From positions 1-44,133 of the forward strand of contig MHOK01000009.1 of NCBI GenBank assembly GCA_001820055.1: a stretch of 44,133 nt of DNA, read 5' to 3'. Under the pieces are notes generated by a model, which saw nothing but the letters and a program-made list of their open reading frames with translations, ran no database searches and had not been told where the DNA came from. The position numbers and the translations under genes were made by a program. Every line of letters starts with the position of its first letter. Positions within the stretch are counted from its first letter, which is position 1. This document shows positions 1 through 8,241 of this stretch, piece by piece. Origin of the DNA: Candidatus Spechtbacteria bacterium RIFCSPLOWO2_12_FULL_38_22. Its GTDB lineage: Bacteria; Patescibacteriota; Minisyncoccia; Spechtbacterales; 2-12-FULL-38-22.

Positions 1-96
1 CAAAGGAGGCGGGGCGACGGACTCGCCCGCGCGGAGGAGGGGTCTGGGGAGGAATCCGCGCGGGCTTCGGCTTTCTTTTTTTAAAAAATCGGCGGC
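1..96. repeat. Left arm of a perfect 96-bp inverted repeat (GC-rich); may extend beyond the window
   Basis: Reverse complement of 1-96 is identical to 1644-1739; internal 10-bp stem GCCCGCGCGG (25-34)/CCGCGCGGGC (56-65). Confidence 0.97.
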
Positions 97-165
97 TAAA
101 AAATTAGAAAATGTCATAGTGTATTTTAGTATAACATTGTCTGTAAATATAACAAAGTGTAAAAT

Positions 166-501
166 ATGGATAATATGGCTGATAAGTTCAGATCAGATAA
201 ATACCGCAAGGCGAGAGATGGGTACTCTCGGTTTTTGAATGTTCTTTGCGAACATTGTGGCGCAAAAATCCTTGTTTATCAGAAAGACGGCCCCGGCCCT
301 CTGAAACGTCTTTACCTAGATAGGATTTTTGCGCCAGAAAATTTGGCAAATTTTCAAAAACTCTCAATAGGTAATGTGCCGAATTTAATTTGTCAAAAAT
401 GTAAATCTGTTTTGGCTATTCCATATATTTACAAAAAGGAGCAACGAAAAGCATACCGGCTTTTTGTGGGTGCAGTCACTAAAAAAATTACAAAAGTATG
501 A
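166..501 (+). CDS. Hypothetical protein with two CxxC motifs (possible zinc ribbon)
   Basis: ORF; CEHC ... CQKC motifs; overlaps next ORF by 4 nt. Confidence 0.7.
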   Translation: MDNMADKFRSDKYRKARDGYSRFLNVLCEHCGAKILVYQKDGPGPLKRLYLDRIFAPENLANFQKLSIGNVPNLICQKCKSVLAIPYIYKKEQRKAYRLFVGAVTKKITKV

Positions 502-704
502 ATCCAGCTTCCGAAAAATTAGGCCTAAACATGAAGCGCATCAGAGCCAAAAAGAAAATGTCGCAAGGTGATATTGCTCGCGCTTTAGAGGTTGATAGGG
601 GTTATATTAGTAATATTGAGAACGGCAAGAAAAATCCAACCCTTGCGACAATCCAAAAGTTGGCTGATGCGCTTGGAGTATCGGCTGATGAACTTTTGAA
701 ATAA
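498..704 (+). CDS. XRE-family helix-turn-helix transcriptional regulator
   Basis: Protein LGLNMKRIRAKKKMSQGDIARALEVDRGYISNIENGKKNPTLATIQKLADALGVSADELL is a classical HTH_3 pattern. Confidence 0.93.
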   Translation: MNPASEKLGLNMKRIRAKKKMSQGDIARALEVDRGYISNIENGKKNPTLATIQKLADALGVSADELLK

Positions 705-708
705 ATTT

Positions 709-1245
709 ATGAATATGTTATACGAACAAATTGCAAAAATCATAGAGCCCTCAATCTGCGACAGTGAAAACACTCGCATAAATTTCCTTAAGAGATTAGA
801 AGAAGGAAATTTTACTAGAGACGAAAATCCGCAAACTCACTATTGCGCCTATTTCCTTCCTTACGACCAGAAGGAGAAAAAAGTTTTTATCGTCCATCAT
901 AAAAAGTCCGATCTTTGGCTTTCTCCTGGCGGACATATTGATAAAGGCGAAGGACTTTTAGAAACTTTGAATAGAGAAATTGATGAGGAGCTTGGAGTAA
1001 AAAACTTTTTTAAAGAAGCCCAATCTCCATTTTTATTGACTATCACTCCGATTGAAAATAAGGTTCAACCTTGTAAAGTTCATTATGATATTTGGTATTT
1101 AGTTCTCACAGACGGTTCAAATTTTAATGTTGATCCGAAAGAATTTCACGAAACAAGATGGCTAACGATTGAGGAAGCAGAGAAAATCGTTACCGATGGA
1201 CCAAACAGGAAAGCATTAGAAATTGTAAAGAAAAAATATGAATAA
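709..1245 (+). CDS. NUDIX hydrolase
   Basis: Nudix box GHIDKGEGLLETLNREIDEELGV matches Gx5Ex7REx2EExGU. Confidence 0.93.
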   Translation: MNMLYEQIAKIIEPSICDSENTRINFLKRLEEGNFTRDENPQTHYCAYFLPYDQKEKKVFIVHHKKSDLWLSPGGHIDKGEGLLETLNREIDEELGVKNFFKEAQSPFLLTITPIENKVQPCKVHYDIWYLVLTDGSNFNVDPKEFHETRWLTIEEAEKIVTDGPNRKALEIVKKKYE

Positions 1246-1639
1246 AAAATCACTAGACCCAGCTGGACATTTAACGCTCGCCGTTAGTAATCTTGAAAAA
1301 AGCAAAAAATTTTATAAATCCTTGTTTGGAAAACTGAAATTCAAACAGATTCGAGACGGCGAGCGTAGCGTGGCTTGGGCTACGCGAGAAGGTTTTGGTA
1401 TTTGGATTAGGCAAGCAAAACATGCCAAGCCGCGCTATAAGTATTTTGCGCCTAGCCTTCAACACTTATGCGTAAAAGCAAAAACGAGGAAAACAGTTGA
1501 TGAAATCTACAAGCTTATGTCGGCAAAGAAAATTTTCGTCTTTGACGAACCAAAAGCTTATCCTGAATATACGCCGAAATATTATGCCGTTTTCTTTGCC
1601 GACCCAGATGGAATAAAAATTGAGATTGCCTATTATTAA
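1238..1639 (+). CDS. VOC / glyoxalase-like family protein
   Basis: HLTLAVSNLEKSKKFYKSLFGKL ... FFADPDGIKIEI typical of VOC domains. Confidence 0.88.
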   Translation: MNKKSLDPAGHLTLAVSNLEKSKKFYKSLFGKLKFKQIRDGERSVAWATREGFGIWIRQAKHAKPRYKYFAPSLQHLCVKAKTRKTVDEIYKLMSAKKIFVFDEPKAYPEYTPKYYAVFFADPDGIKIEIAYY

Positions 1640-1643
1640 TGTT

Positions 1644-1739
1644 GCCGCCGATTTTTTAAAAAAAGAAAGCCGAAGCCCGCGCGGATTCCTCCCCAGACCC
1701 CTCCTCCGCGCGGGCGAGTCCGTCGCCCCGCCTCCTTTG
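1644..1739. repeat. Right arm of the perfect 96-bp inverted repeat
   Basis: Exact reverse complement of 1-96. Confidence 0.97.
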
Positions 1740-1945
1740 CCCCAGAAAAATAGTGGCGGGGCGCATCATTTCAGATTTCGCTCTGCGCCCGTCCATAGCT
1801 TTACGCGAAGGAGGGTTTTGGATTTGTGTATCAAATTTGGTAAAATAATTTCAAAAGTTTGTGAAGGTTTTAATTCGGGAGCCAATTTTTGAATCATATT
1901 TTGTAATAGTTGTTTTTAATACCCCCCCCGCAGGGTTTATATATT

Positions 1946-1954
1946 TGATATACT
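1946..1954 (+). promoter_or_regulatory. Extended -10 box TGATATACT, 6 nt before ATG at 1961
   Basis: TGATATACT-TAGAAT-ATG read directly. Confidence 0.6.
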
Positions 1955-1960
1955 TAGAAT

Positions 1961-2428
1961 ATGAAAAAAATAGTGTTGCTAGGTCGTGGTGGGGCAGGTA
2001 AATCAACCACAGCTAGAAAGATCGGTGAGATAGCAAGCTTACCCGTTATTGAATTAGATAAATATTTTTGGCAACCAGGCCTAATACCATTAAGCAAAGA
2101 GAGGTGGATATTAAAACAAAGAGAACTTGCTATTAATGATAGGTGGATTATGGACGGTGACTTGGGCAAATACGATGTTTTAAATGAAAGATTAAAACTA
2201 GCTGATACAATAATAATTTTAAACTTTCCTTTTTGGACCTGTTTTCTTCGTGCATCAAAACGCTCAAAAGAAAGAATGGATTTTTGGTGGTGGCTATTCA
2301 CTTGGCGCTTTTTAGAACTACCTAAAATTATGAAAATGATTAAAGATTATTCGCCGACATCTGCAGTTATAATAATAAAAAGTCAGAAAGAATTAGACAA
2401 TTTTTTAATGAAAATTAAAAACAACTAA
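1961..2428 (+). CDS. P-loop kinase (adenylate kinase / FlaR-like topology modulation family)
   Basis: Walker A GRGGAGKSTTARK; DKYFW and WIMDGDLGKYD patterns of this small-kinase family. Confidence 0.75.
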   Translation: MKKIVLLGRGGAGKSTTARKIGEIASLPVIELDKYFWQPGLIPLSKERWILKQRELAINDRWIMDGDLGKYDVLNERLKLADTIIILNFPFWTCFLRASKRSKERMDFWWWLFTWRFLELPKIMKMIKDYSPTSAVIIIKSQKELDNFLMKIKNN

Positions 2429-2497
2429 ATCATTTTTTATTTTTATCCAATCCAAAGTTCTAAATCTGTCTAACAATGCGAGCCAAGAAACTAGATA

Positions 2498-2506
2498 TGT
2501 TAAAAT
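2498..2506 (+). promoter_or_regulatory. Extended -10 box TGTTAAAAT, 6 nt before ATG at 2513
   Basis: TGTTAAAAT-GAAAAC-ATG. Confidence 0.6.
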
Positions 2507-2512
2507 GAAAAC

Positions 2513-3967
2513 ATGAATAAAGTTTTTAACACAAGATATTTAGTACATTTGGTATTGGCTGGTTTGTTTAGTTTTTTAGTTTTTAACTTGACTTATGCTG
2601 TTAGGCCAAGCGACTATGATCTAAAAGAAGGTGACACTACTAGCGCATCCGGATCTGATGACCCAGACGTTTATATAATTAACGAACATGGATATAAAAG
2701 GTTATTTTTGAATCCAGTCATTTTTAATTTTTATGGACATTTAGGGGGCTTTGCAAAAGTAAAAGCAATTTCTCCAAGTACTCGAGATGCATTTATAACT
2801 TCAGGGCTGTTTCGCAATTGTGAAGCAAACGACGAGAAAGTATACGGGTTAGAATCAACTGGCGAAGATACTTCAATACTTCACTGGATTAACACCACCG
2901 GCGCTCAAGCGGTAATTGACGACCCTAATTTTTTCAAAAAGGTATTTTGTATTAATAATAATGAGTTTAATTGGTATTTAAAAGGCTCAGATTACAACTC
3001 TGTAAACCAAATACCCGTTTACTCTCGAGATACTACATCAACGTCTACTGTAAGAGTGGGAATTATAGAATTTGTGCCACAAAATGTTGTTTATGGTGAT
3101 GTGCACTATGCTTATTTGAAAAAAACATCTGGGTGTTGGCTTAGCTCCGGTGGAGAAATTGGAAACTATTATTGGGTGTCCGGCTCAAATCAATCCATTC
3201 ACTCAAGTGATTGTTACGACATACTAGAAACGTATTCTTTCCTTGATATTTTTAATAACCTCAGTAAGGGCATATCCAAAAATGTTCAGAGGACAATATA
3301 CGGGGAGGAGGATACTATGGAAACACTACATTCTGTTTATTACATTAAAGATTTCTATGAAAAGGAAGCATTAAAATACGGCGTTTCCGACCTAGCAATT
3401 GATATTGATGTAAAGGGTCCTTATATGCTTGCAAGCGATCCACCGTTAGGTGGCCGGTGGGGTGTGGGGGAGGGGGTATGTAACGCCAGTCTAACGGAGT
3501 TTTTTGTCAACGAGGCGATAAGTAGAGGGGTTGATGAAAGCCAATATGATGTAATCGCATACGTATATTTGGGCGATTGGCAACTGTCTGGTAGATCGTA
3601 TGAAGGATTTACGAGTTGCGCAACTGGTTCAAAAAGTTTTATGACAGTTACTACGTGGCGACTTCCACAAGAGGATGAGGGCGTAGTGACACTCGCTCAT
3701 GAATTAGGTCATAGTTTTGGAGCGAGCGATTATTACACATCGCCTTGCCCTCAAAATCCTACATTGTGGTCTTGCGTGAAGGACCCGGAAGGCATACCGG
3801 AGCCAAATAAAATACCTAAGTATCCACAAACAAAGGGCTGCTTGATGGCTCAGATTATAGCATACAATAAACCAGGGTCAGATGAAGCAGGCGACGCAAC
3901 TAGTATTTCCAATCTTAATCAGGCTGTAATATGTGACGCCACAGCCAGAGAGTTTGGCTGGAGATGA
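2513..3967 (+). CDS. Secreted zinc metalloprotease (metzincin-like)
   Basis: N-terminal signal/TM; HELGHSFGASD (HExxHxxGxxD) followed by a Met-turn-like GCLMA. Confidence 0.75.
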   Translation: MNKVFNTRYLVHLVLAGLFSFLVFNLTYAVRPSDYDLKEGDTTSASGSDDPDVYIINEHGYKRLFLNPVIFNFYGHLGGFAKVKAISPSTRDAFITSGLFRNCEANDEKVYGLESTGEDTSILHWINTTGAQAVIDDPNFFKKVFCINNNEFNWYLKGSDYNSVNQIPVYSRDTTSTSTVRVGIIEFVPQNVVYGDVHYAYLKKTSGCWLSSGGEIGNYYWVSGSNQSIHSSDCYDILETYSFLDIFNNLSKGISKNVQRTIYGEEDTMETLHSVYYIKDFYEKEALKYGVSDLAIDIDVKGPYMLASDPPLGGRWGVGEGVCNASLTEFFVNEAISRGVDESQYDVIAYVYLGDWQLSGRSYEGFTSCATGSKSFMTVTTWRLPQEDEGVVTLAHELGHSFGASDYYTSPCPQNPTLWSCVKDPEGIPEPNKIPKYPQTKGCLMAQIIAYNKPGSDEAGDATSISNLNQAVICDATAREFGWR

Positions 3968-4049
3968 TACTAAACTGTTTGCTCTCCGGACTGGAATTTT
4001 ACATAAACACATATTTGTGCGGGGTAGTTAAAAATAACCCAATAAGTTG

Positions 4050-4058
4050 TGTTACAAT
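4050..4058 (+). promoter_or_regulatory. Extended -10 box TGTTACAAT, 6 nt before ATG at 4065
   Basis: TGTTACAAT-TAGGTT-ATG. Confidence 0.6.
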
Positions 4059-4064
4059 TAGGTT

Positions 4065-4523
4065 ATGAAAAGCAATTTTATTTCAGCAGTTGTTAATATC
4101 ACCATTCTTTCTGTTACTATTTTTGCTGTCAGTATTTATTTTATTTCTAACAATGAACTGATTGGCGTAATAATTTTTGGATTAGGTATTCTTTGTCTTA
4201 TTTCTTTAATTCCCTTTAAAATATCCATAAGTAAGATTTGGCCAGATATCATTTTTGGGTTAATTGATGACGGAATTTTAGCAATATTAGCTATTTTTGG
4301 AGGAAAGATAGCCGGAGTTGCCGGCGCGGTTATCGGCGGTGTTGTTGGCAACGCAATAACAGACGGTATCGCCGGAGTATTCGAGGGATATGCGGCGGAA
4401 AAAATGAGAGCAAAGAACATTTCTGACCAACGGACAATGTTAGGTTCGGCCGTAGGGAAAATGGCAGGATGTCTATTGGGTGCAGGAGCGGTTTTAATCG
4501 TAGCGAACCTGTTTAATATTTAA
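4065..4523 (+). CDS. Hypothetical membrane protein with glycine-rich TM region
   Basis: ORF; hydrophobic segments, GGKIAGVAGAVIGGVVGNAITDGIAG. Confidence 0.7.
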   Translation: MKSNFISAVVNITILSVTIFAVSIYFISNNELIGVIIFGLGILCLISLIPFKISISKIWPDIIFGLIDDGILAILAIFGGKIAGVAGAVIGGVVGNAITDGIAGVFEGYAAEKMRAKNISDQRTMLGSAVGKMAGCLLGAGAVLIVANLFNI

Positions 4524-4561
4524 GTCTGGTATATAAATATAATTATTTTGCCATTTAAAAT

Positions 4562-5023
4562 ATGAATCTCACAAACTTTTTTCAAAAAAATACTGTTTGG
4601 AAGAAACTTTTTTTCGTATCGTTCTTCCTTTTTCTATATTGGCCCCTAACTAATATACTAGAGGGAGATTACATATCAGCTTTGTGGACTTTTGGAGTCG
4701 GCACGATGCTTTATGCAGGTTCGTATAGTTTACTTAGGTTAGATGGAAAGATACAAATGTTTTGTGGAGTGGCAATTGTTAGCGCAACAGTTTTAACAAT
4801 GTTTATGCTTTTTAGTTTAGGATTAGGTACAGCGACTGAGATTAATTACATAGAATTGGCACCATATATTTTTTCGTCGATTTTTATGTTCATAGCTAGC
4901 TCTCTTAGATTTATTCAAAAATGGGGCTTGAAAACCTTACTTTTGATTTTGTTGATTGCCTGGTTTTCAATAAGGGTACTTAGCTACGTAAAGAGTAAGA
5001 GTATGTTTTATTTGGGATTATAA
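4562..5023 (+). CDS. Hypothetical polytopic membrane protein
   Basis: ORF with several hydrophobic segments. Confidence 0.7.
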   Translation: MNLTNFFQKNTVWKKLFFVSFFLFLYWPLTNILEGDYISALWTFGVGTMLYAGSYSLLRLDGKIQMFCGVAIVSATVLTMFMLFSLGLGTATEINYIELAPYIFSSIFMFIASSLRFIQKWGLKTLLLILLIAWFSIRVLSYVKSKSMFYLGL

Positions 5024-5075
5024 AGATAAACTGTTTTGCAACGCTCATAATTCGGAGATATAATAAATTTTTGTT

Positions 5076-5102
5076 ACTGAACCCGAGGTTAGTAGGTTCA
5101 GT
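5076..5102 (+). terminator. Hairpin ACTGAACC/GGTTCAGT downstream of 4562-5023
   Basis: 8-bp stem, 11-nt loop, weak T tract. Confidence 0.45.
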
Positions 5103-5113
5103 TTAAAATATAA

Positions 5114-5141
5114 AAAAACCACCTTTCACTTGGTGGTTTTT
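5114..5141. terminator. Bidirectional intrinsic terminator between convergent genes
   Basis: AAAAACCACC ... GGTGGTTTTT. Confidence 0.85.
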
Positions 5142-5156
5142 GATGTGTCGTTTTTG

Positions 5157-5723
5157 CTACTCGGAAGGTGCAATTTGGATACGCACAGGTTCTGTATTCA
5201 AAATAAGTGGCTGGTCAAAAACCAGAAGGTTATCACCGTAGATTATTCCCATAGCATCTGTTGCCGCATCTTTAACAATCCAACCAGTACACGATGCACT
5301 TGCGCCCGCCCCGCCGTAGTAGATGCCATCAAGCGACGGCGCTGTAAGGATCATGTTTCCCCATTGACTTTCTTTTATATCCTCCGTAGAAGAAAGAAAA
5401 GCGCATACATTAACAGGGATAGTAGTGCTTACAAAGTAGAGGACCGCATTCCCATTCTCTCCAAGAACATATATATACCACGGATGGTTTATAAGATCTT
5501 GGCGCTGTGTATACTCTACTAAAAGTTCGCGTAAAGGGAAGTTCTCTTGCATGGGTGCTGGGTATAACGCTTCAGCACGTTCAAAGTTCTTCCAACGTGC
5601 GGAGATTGCATCCTTGCGGCTTTCCTCTCCACCCGGAGTTTCTGTAGTGTCACCACATGCCGTACCAAGTAACAAAAAGGCAAGTATTGCTAACAGGAGC
5701 TTGATTCCTAGTTTATTGCGCAT
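5157..5723 (-). CDS. Hypothetical lipoprotein
   Basis: Signal peptide plus lipobox LLLGTAC-G. Confidence 0.7.
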   Translation of the reverse strand: MRNKLGIKLLLAILAFLLLGTACGDTTETPGGEESRKDAISARWKNFERAEALYPAPMQENFPLRELLVEYTQRQDLINHPWYIYVLGENGNAVLYFVSTTIPVNVCAFLSSTEDIKESQWGNMILTAPSLDGIYYGGAGASASCTGWIVKDAATDAMGIIYGDNLLVFDQPLILNTEPVRIQIAPSE

Positions 5724-6151
5724 CTGGTTTTACCTCCTTCGGGGTAGTTTGTGTCTGGAATCTGGTAAGGAAGATCTGTATCGCGGAATTGTCCTTCGGT
5801 CCAGTCTTTCAAAGCGTCCTGGTTGTATCGTGCGATCGCCTGATGGCGTGCGCCCTTAACTCCGGCGATACTCGTTACTGTGATATTGTATTCACGCGAT
5901 CCAGATTGGTAATATCCAAGTGCAGTAGTAAGTTCATCGATCTGTCCTTCAAGGCCCTGAATGGAAGCACATTGGTTGAAAAAAGTCTGATATGCCTGAA
6001 TCTGGAAGTCTGCCGACTGGATGTCTTTGTGGGCTTCACCACGGCCATAGATGCCCGCGGTTGCAACACCAAGACCCCAAATCGCAACGACTACTAACCA
6101 CAATGCAAGAAAAACGAGTATGACAGTTGTTACTGCTTTACGGTTACTCAC
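5708..6151 (-). CDS. Hypothetical single-TM protein (GTG start)
   Basis: SD GAAAGGAG upstream of GTG; N-terminal TM; overlaps downstream lipoprotein start. Confidence 0.65.
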   Translation of the reverse strand: MSNRKAVTTVILVFLALWLVVVAIWGLGVATAGIYGRGEAHKDIQSADFQIQAYQTFFNQCASIQGLEGQIDELTTALGYYQSGSREYNITVTSIAGVKGARHQAIARYNQDALKDWTEGQFRDTDLPYQIPDTNYPEGGKTRCAIN

Positions 6152-6268
6152 GTTTTCTCCTTTCGGTGATGATTATAGCAAAATATTAAAAAAAGTCAAG
6201 AGCTCACGATAATTTGACTAACTGTCAGTTTTGTGATAGTATTTTTTTAGTTGTTAGGAGCTGAGAAA

Positions 6269-6586
6269 ATGTCACAAGAAGCTTACAAGGTATTAAAAGA
6301 AGATCTAACAAACGTAGGACTTTTAAATGCTCCCCAAATACAATACGCTTTTGGAAGATGGATTAGCCCCATAGAGCCACTGTCCACTCATGCAAGAAAA
6401 GGTGGCGGGCTGTGGGTAGCTCCGACGCTATCTGTTGCTAGGCAATATGTTAGATATTTAAGAAAAAAACATGGTATTACGGCCAGAGTATTTAAGTGCC
6501 GTATAGGAAAAATTCTTTACAGATCATCGTGCAGAATAAAGACAGATAAGTTATTTTTTACAAAAGCGGACGAAATAAAAATATAG
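6269..6586 (+). CDS. Hypothetical protein; start moved to ATG 6269 (ORF track 6251)
   Basis: SD-like TTAGGAG before ATG 6269; upstream TTGACT-17-TAGTAT promoter. Confidence 0.65.
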   Translation: MSQEAYKVLKEDLTNVGLLNAPQIQYAFGRWISPIEPLSTHARKGGGLWVAPTLSVARQYVRYLRKKHGITARVFKCRIGKILYRSSCRIKTDKLFFTKADEIKI

Positions 6587-6678
6587 AGCTCATGCGTTCA
6601 CTCGATATGGGCTTTTTTATTGCGAGGGTGCTGTTTAGTATGGTATGCTCCAAATAGCACCTATACAGGGGAAAGAAA

Positions 6679-6954
6679 GTGAGTTCTCTCGATATGTTCG
6701 GGGTATTTAATACTCCATGTCCTAATTGTGGTAGTAAAGTGGAATATAAATACTATTCTCCTGGATGCGACACCCCGCATCCCCAAGGTGGTATTTACTG
6801 TACGAACGAAAATTGTTGTAACGAATATTCTATTACCGAGTGGTTAGAAATTTCTGCGGGAGAAATAATTGATAAAAGATTGATATCTAGTTTACTAGAT
6901 ATCGAACGAGATAGGGCGTTTAGAAAGCATGGATTAACATGTTGTCCCATCTAA
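6679..6954 (+). CDS. Hypothetical small Cys-rich (zinc-ribbon-like) protein, GTG start
   Basis: CPNCGSK ... CTNENCC; upstream promoter-like TGGTATGCT. Confidence 0.6.
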   Translation: MSSLDMFGVFNTPCPNCGSKVEYKYYSPGCDTPHPQGGIYCTNENCCNEYSITEWLEISAGEIIDKRLISSLLDIERDRAFRKHGLTCCPI

Positions 6955-6960
6955 CATATT

Positions 6961-6987
6961 TAGTCGTCCGTTAGGGCGACTTTTTTC
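6961..6987 (+). terminator. Intrinsic terminator
   Basis: AGTCGTCC-GTTA-GGGCGACT followed by T tract. Confidence 0.85.
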
Positions 6988-7004
6988 TTTGAGCACAAGA
7001 ATCG

Positions 7005-7013
7005 TGTTAAAAT
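7005..7013 (+). promoter_or_regulatory. Extended -10 box TGTTAAAAT, 6 nt before ATG at 7020
   Basis: TGTTAAAAT-AAAATT-ATG. Confidence 0.6.
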
Positions 7014-7019
7014 AAAATT

Positions 7020-8231
7020 ATGAATCTGAAATTTCCAGAGAATTTTTTTTGGGGATGCGCTACAAGCGCGCATCAAGTGGAGGGCAATAATAAAAACAAT
7101 GATTGGTGGCGCGCAGAACAGATAGGAGAAGTGCCATATAAATCAGAAGAGGCGTGTGATTCATATAATCGCTATCAAGAAGATTTTGATTTAGCAAAAA
7201 AAATGCACAATAACGCGCATCGCTTTTCTATTGAATGGAGCAGAATTGAACCACGCGAAGGAAATTTTAACCAAAATGAAATAGAGCATTATCGTAAAGT
7301 AATTCATGCGCTCAAAGAACGCGGTATGGAGCCGTTTGTTACACTTCATCATTTTACAAACCCTATTTGGTTTGCTGACATCGGTGGTTGGGCAAACAAA
7401 AAAGCGCCTTTTTATTTTGCGCGCTACGCAGAATATGTGGTTAAAAATTTAGGAGAGGAGGTTAAATATTGGATAACCATAAACGAGCCAAATGTATATG
7501 TGGGTATGTTGGCCTTAGGATATGGTCCCTGGACACATTGGCCCGACCAATCTCGTAAAAATTTTTTTAGGTTTATGCGTTTAGCAAAGAACATGACTAA
7601 AGCGCATAAAAAAGCTTATAAAAAAATAAAAAAGTTACAGCCCAATAGTTTTGTAGGGCTTAACCACGGGAATGTTTTTGTTGGTCGCGCTAACAATAAT
7701 CTTGTTACTTATTTCGTCTGGTTTTTAGTTAATTGGTTTAAAAATAAGTTATTTTTAAATAAAGTAGCAAGGTATTTGGATTTTGTAGGTTTTAGCTACT
7801 ATACACGAGTTATAATCACCCCCAGTTTTTCTAATCCGGAAACGTGGGTAAGGTGGGAGCATAAAGATGACAGACCGGTCGCAGATGGTGGCTGGGAAAT
7901 ATATCCGCAAGGTATATATTTTGTTACTAAACAGGCCATGCGCTACAAAAAACCAATTTTTATTTTTGAAAATGGCATAGCCGACGCAGACGACGACCAA
8001 CGGTCTATGTTTATAAAAAACCATTTACGTTGGCTTCATAAGGCAATAAGCGAAGGGGCGGATGTGCGCGGATATTTTTATTGGTCGCTACTGGACAATT
8101 TTGAGTGGGCAGAAGGTTTTAAGCAGAAGTTTGGATTAGTGGAAGTTAATTTTAATACGTTTGAACGTAAAGCGCGCCCAAGCAGTATTTTTTATGCGCA
8201 AATATGTAAAGATAATGAGTTAAAAATTTAA
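7020..8231 (+). CDS. Glycoside hydrolase family 1 (beta-glucosidase-like)
   Basis: FPENFFWGCATSAHQVEG; acid/base TINEPNVY; nucleophile FIFENGIAD. Confidence 0.95.
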   Translation: MNLKFPENFFWGCATSAHQVEGNNKNNDWWRAEQIGEVPYKSEEACDSYNRYQEDFDLAKKMHNNAHRFSIEWSRIEPREGNFNQNEIEHYRKVIHALKERGMEPFVTLHHFTNPIWFADIGGWANKKAPFYFARYAEYVVKNLGEEVKYWITINEPNVYVGMLALGYGPWTHWPDQSRKNFFRFMRLAKNMTKAHKKAYKKIKKLQPNSFVGLNHGNVFVGRANNNLVTYFVWFLVNWFKNKLFLNKVARYLDFVGFSYYTRVIITPSFSNPETWVRWEHKDDRPVADGGWEIYPQGIYFVTKQAMRYKKPIFIFENGIADADDDQRSMFIKNHLRWLHKAISEGADVRGYFYWSLLDNFEWAEGFKQKFGLVEVNFNTFERKARPSSIFYAQICKDNELKI

Positions 8232-8241
8232 AATAAGTTTT

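Noticed and set aside
1620-1892. 90-aa ORF on + strand
   Set aside because: Largely translated from the inverted-repeat arm (RSPRGFLPRPLLRAGE...); low-complexity, no SD, overlaps VOC stop; likely spurious.
5551-5859. + strand ORF antisense to the lipoprotein/TM pair
   Set aside because: Shadow of two minus-strand genes with SDs and signal peptides.
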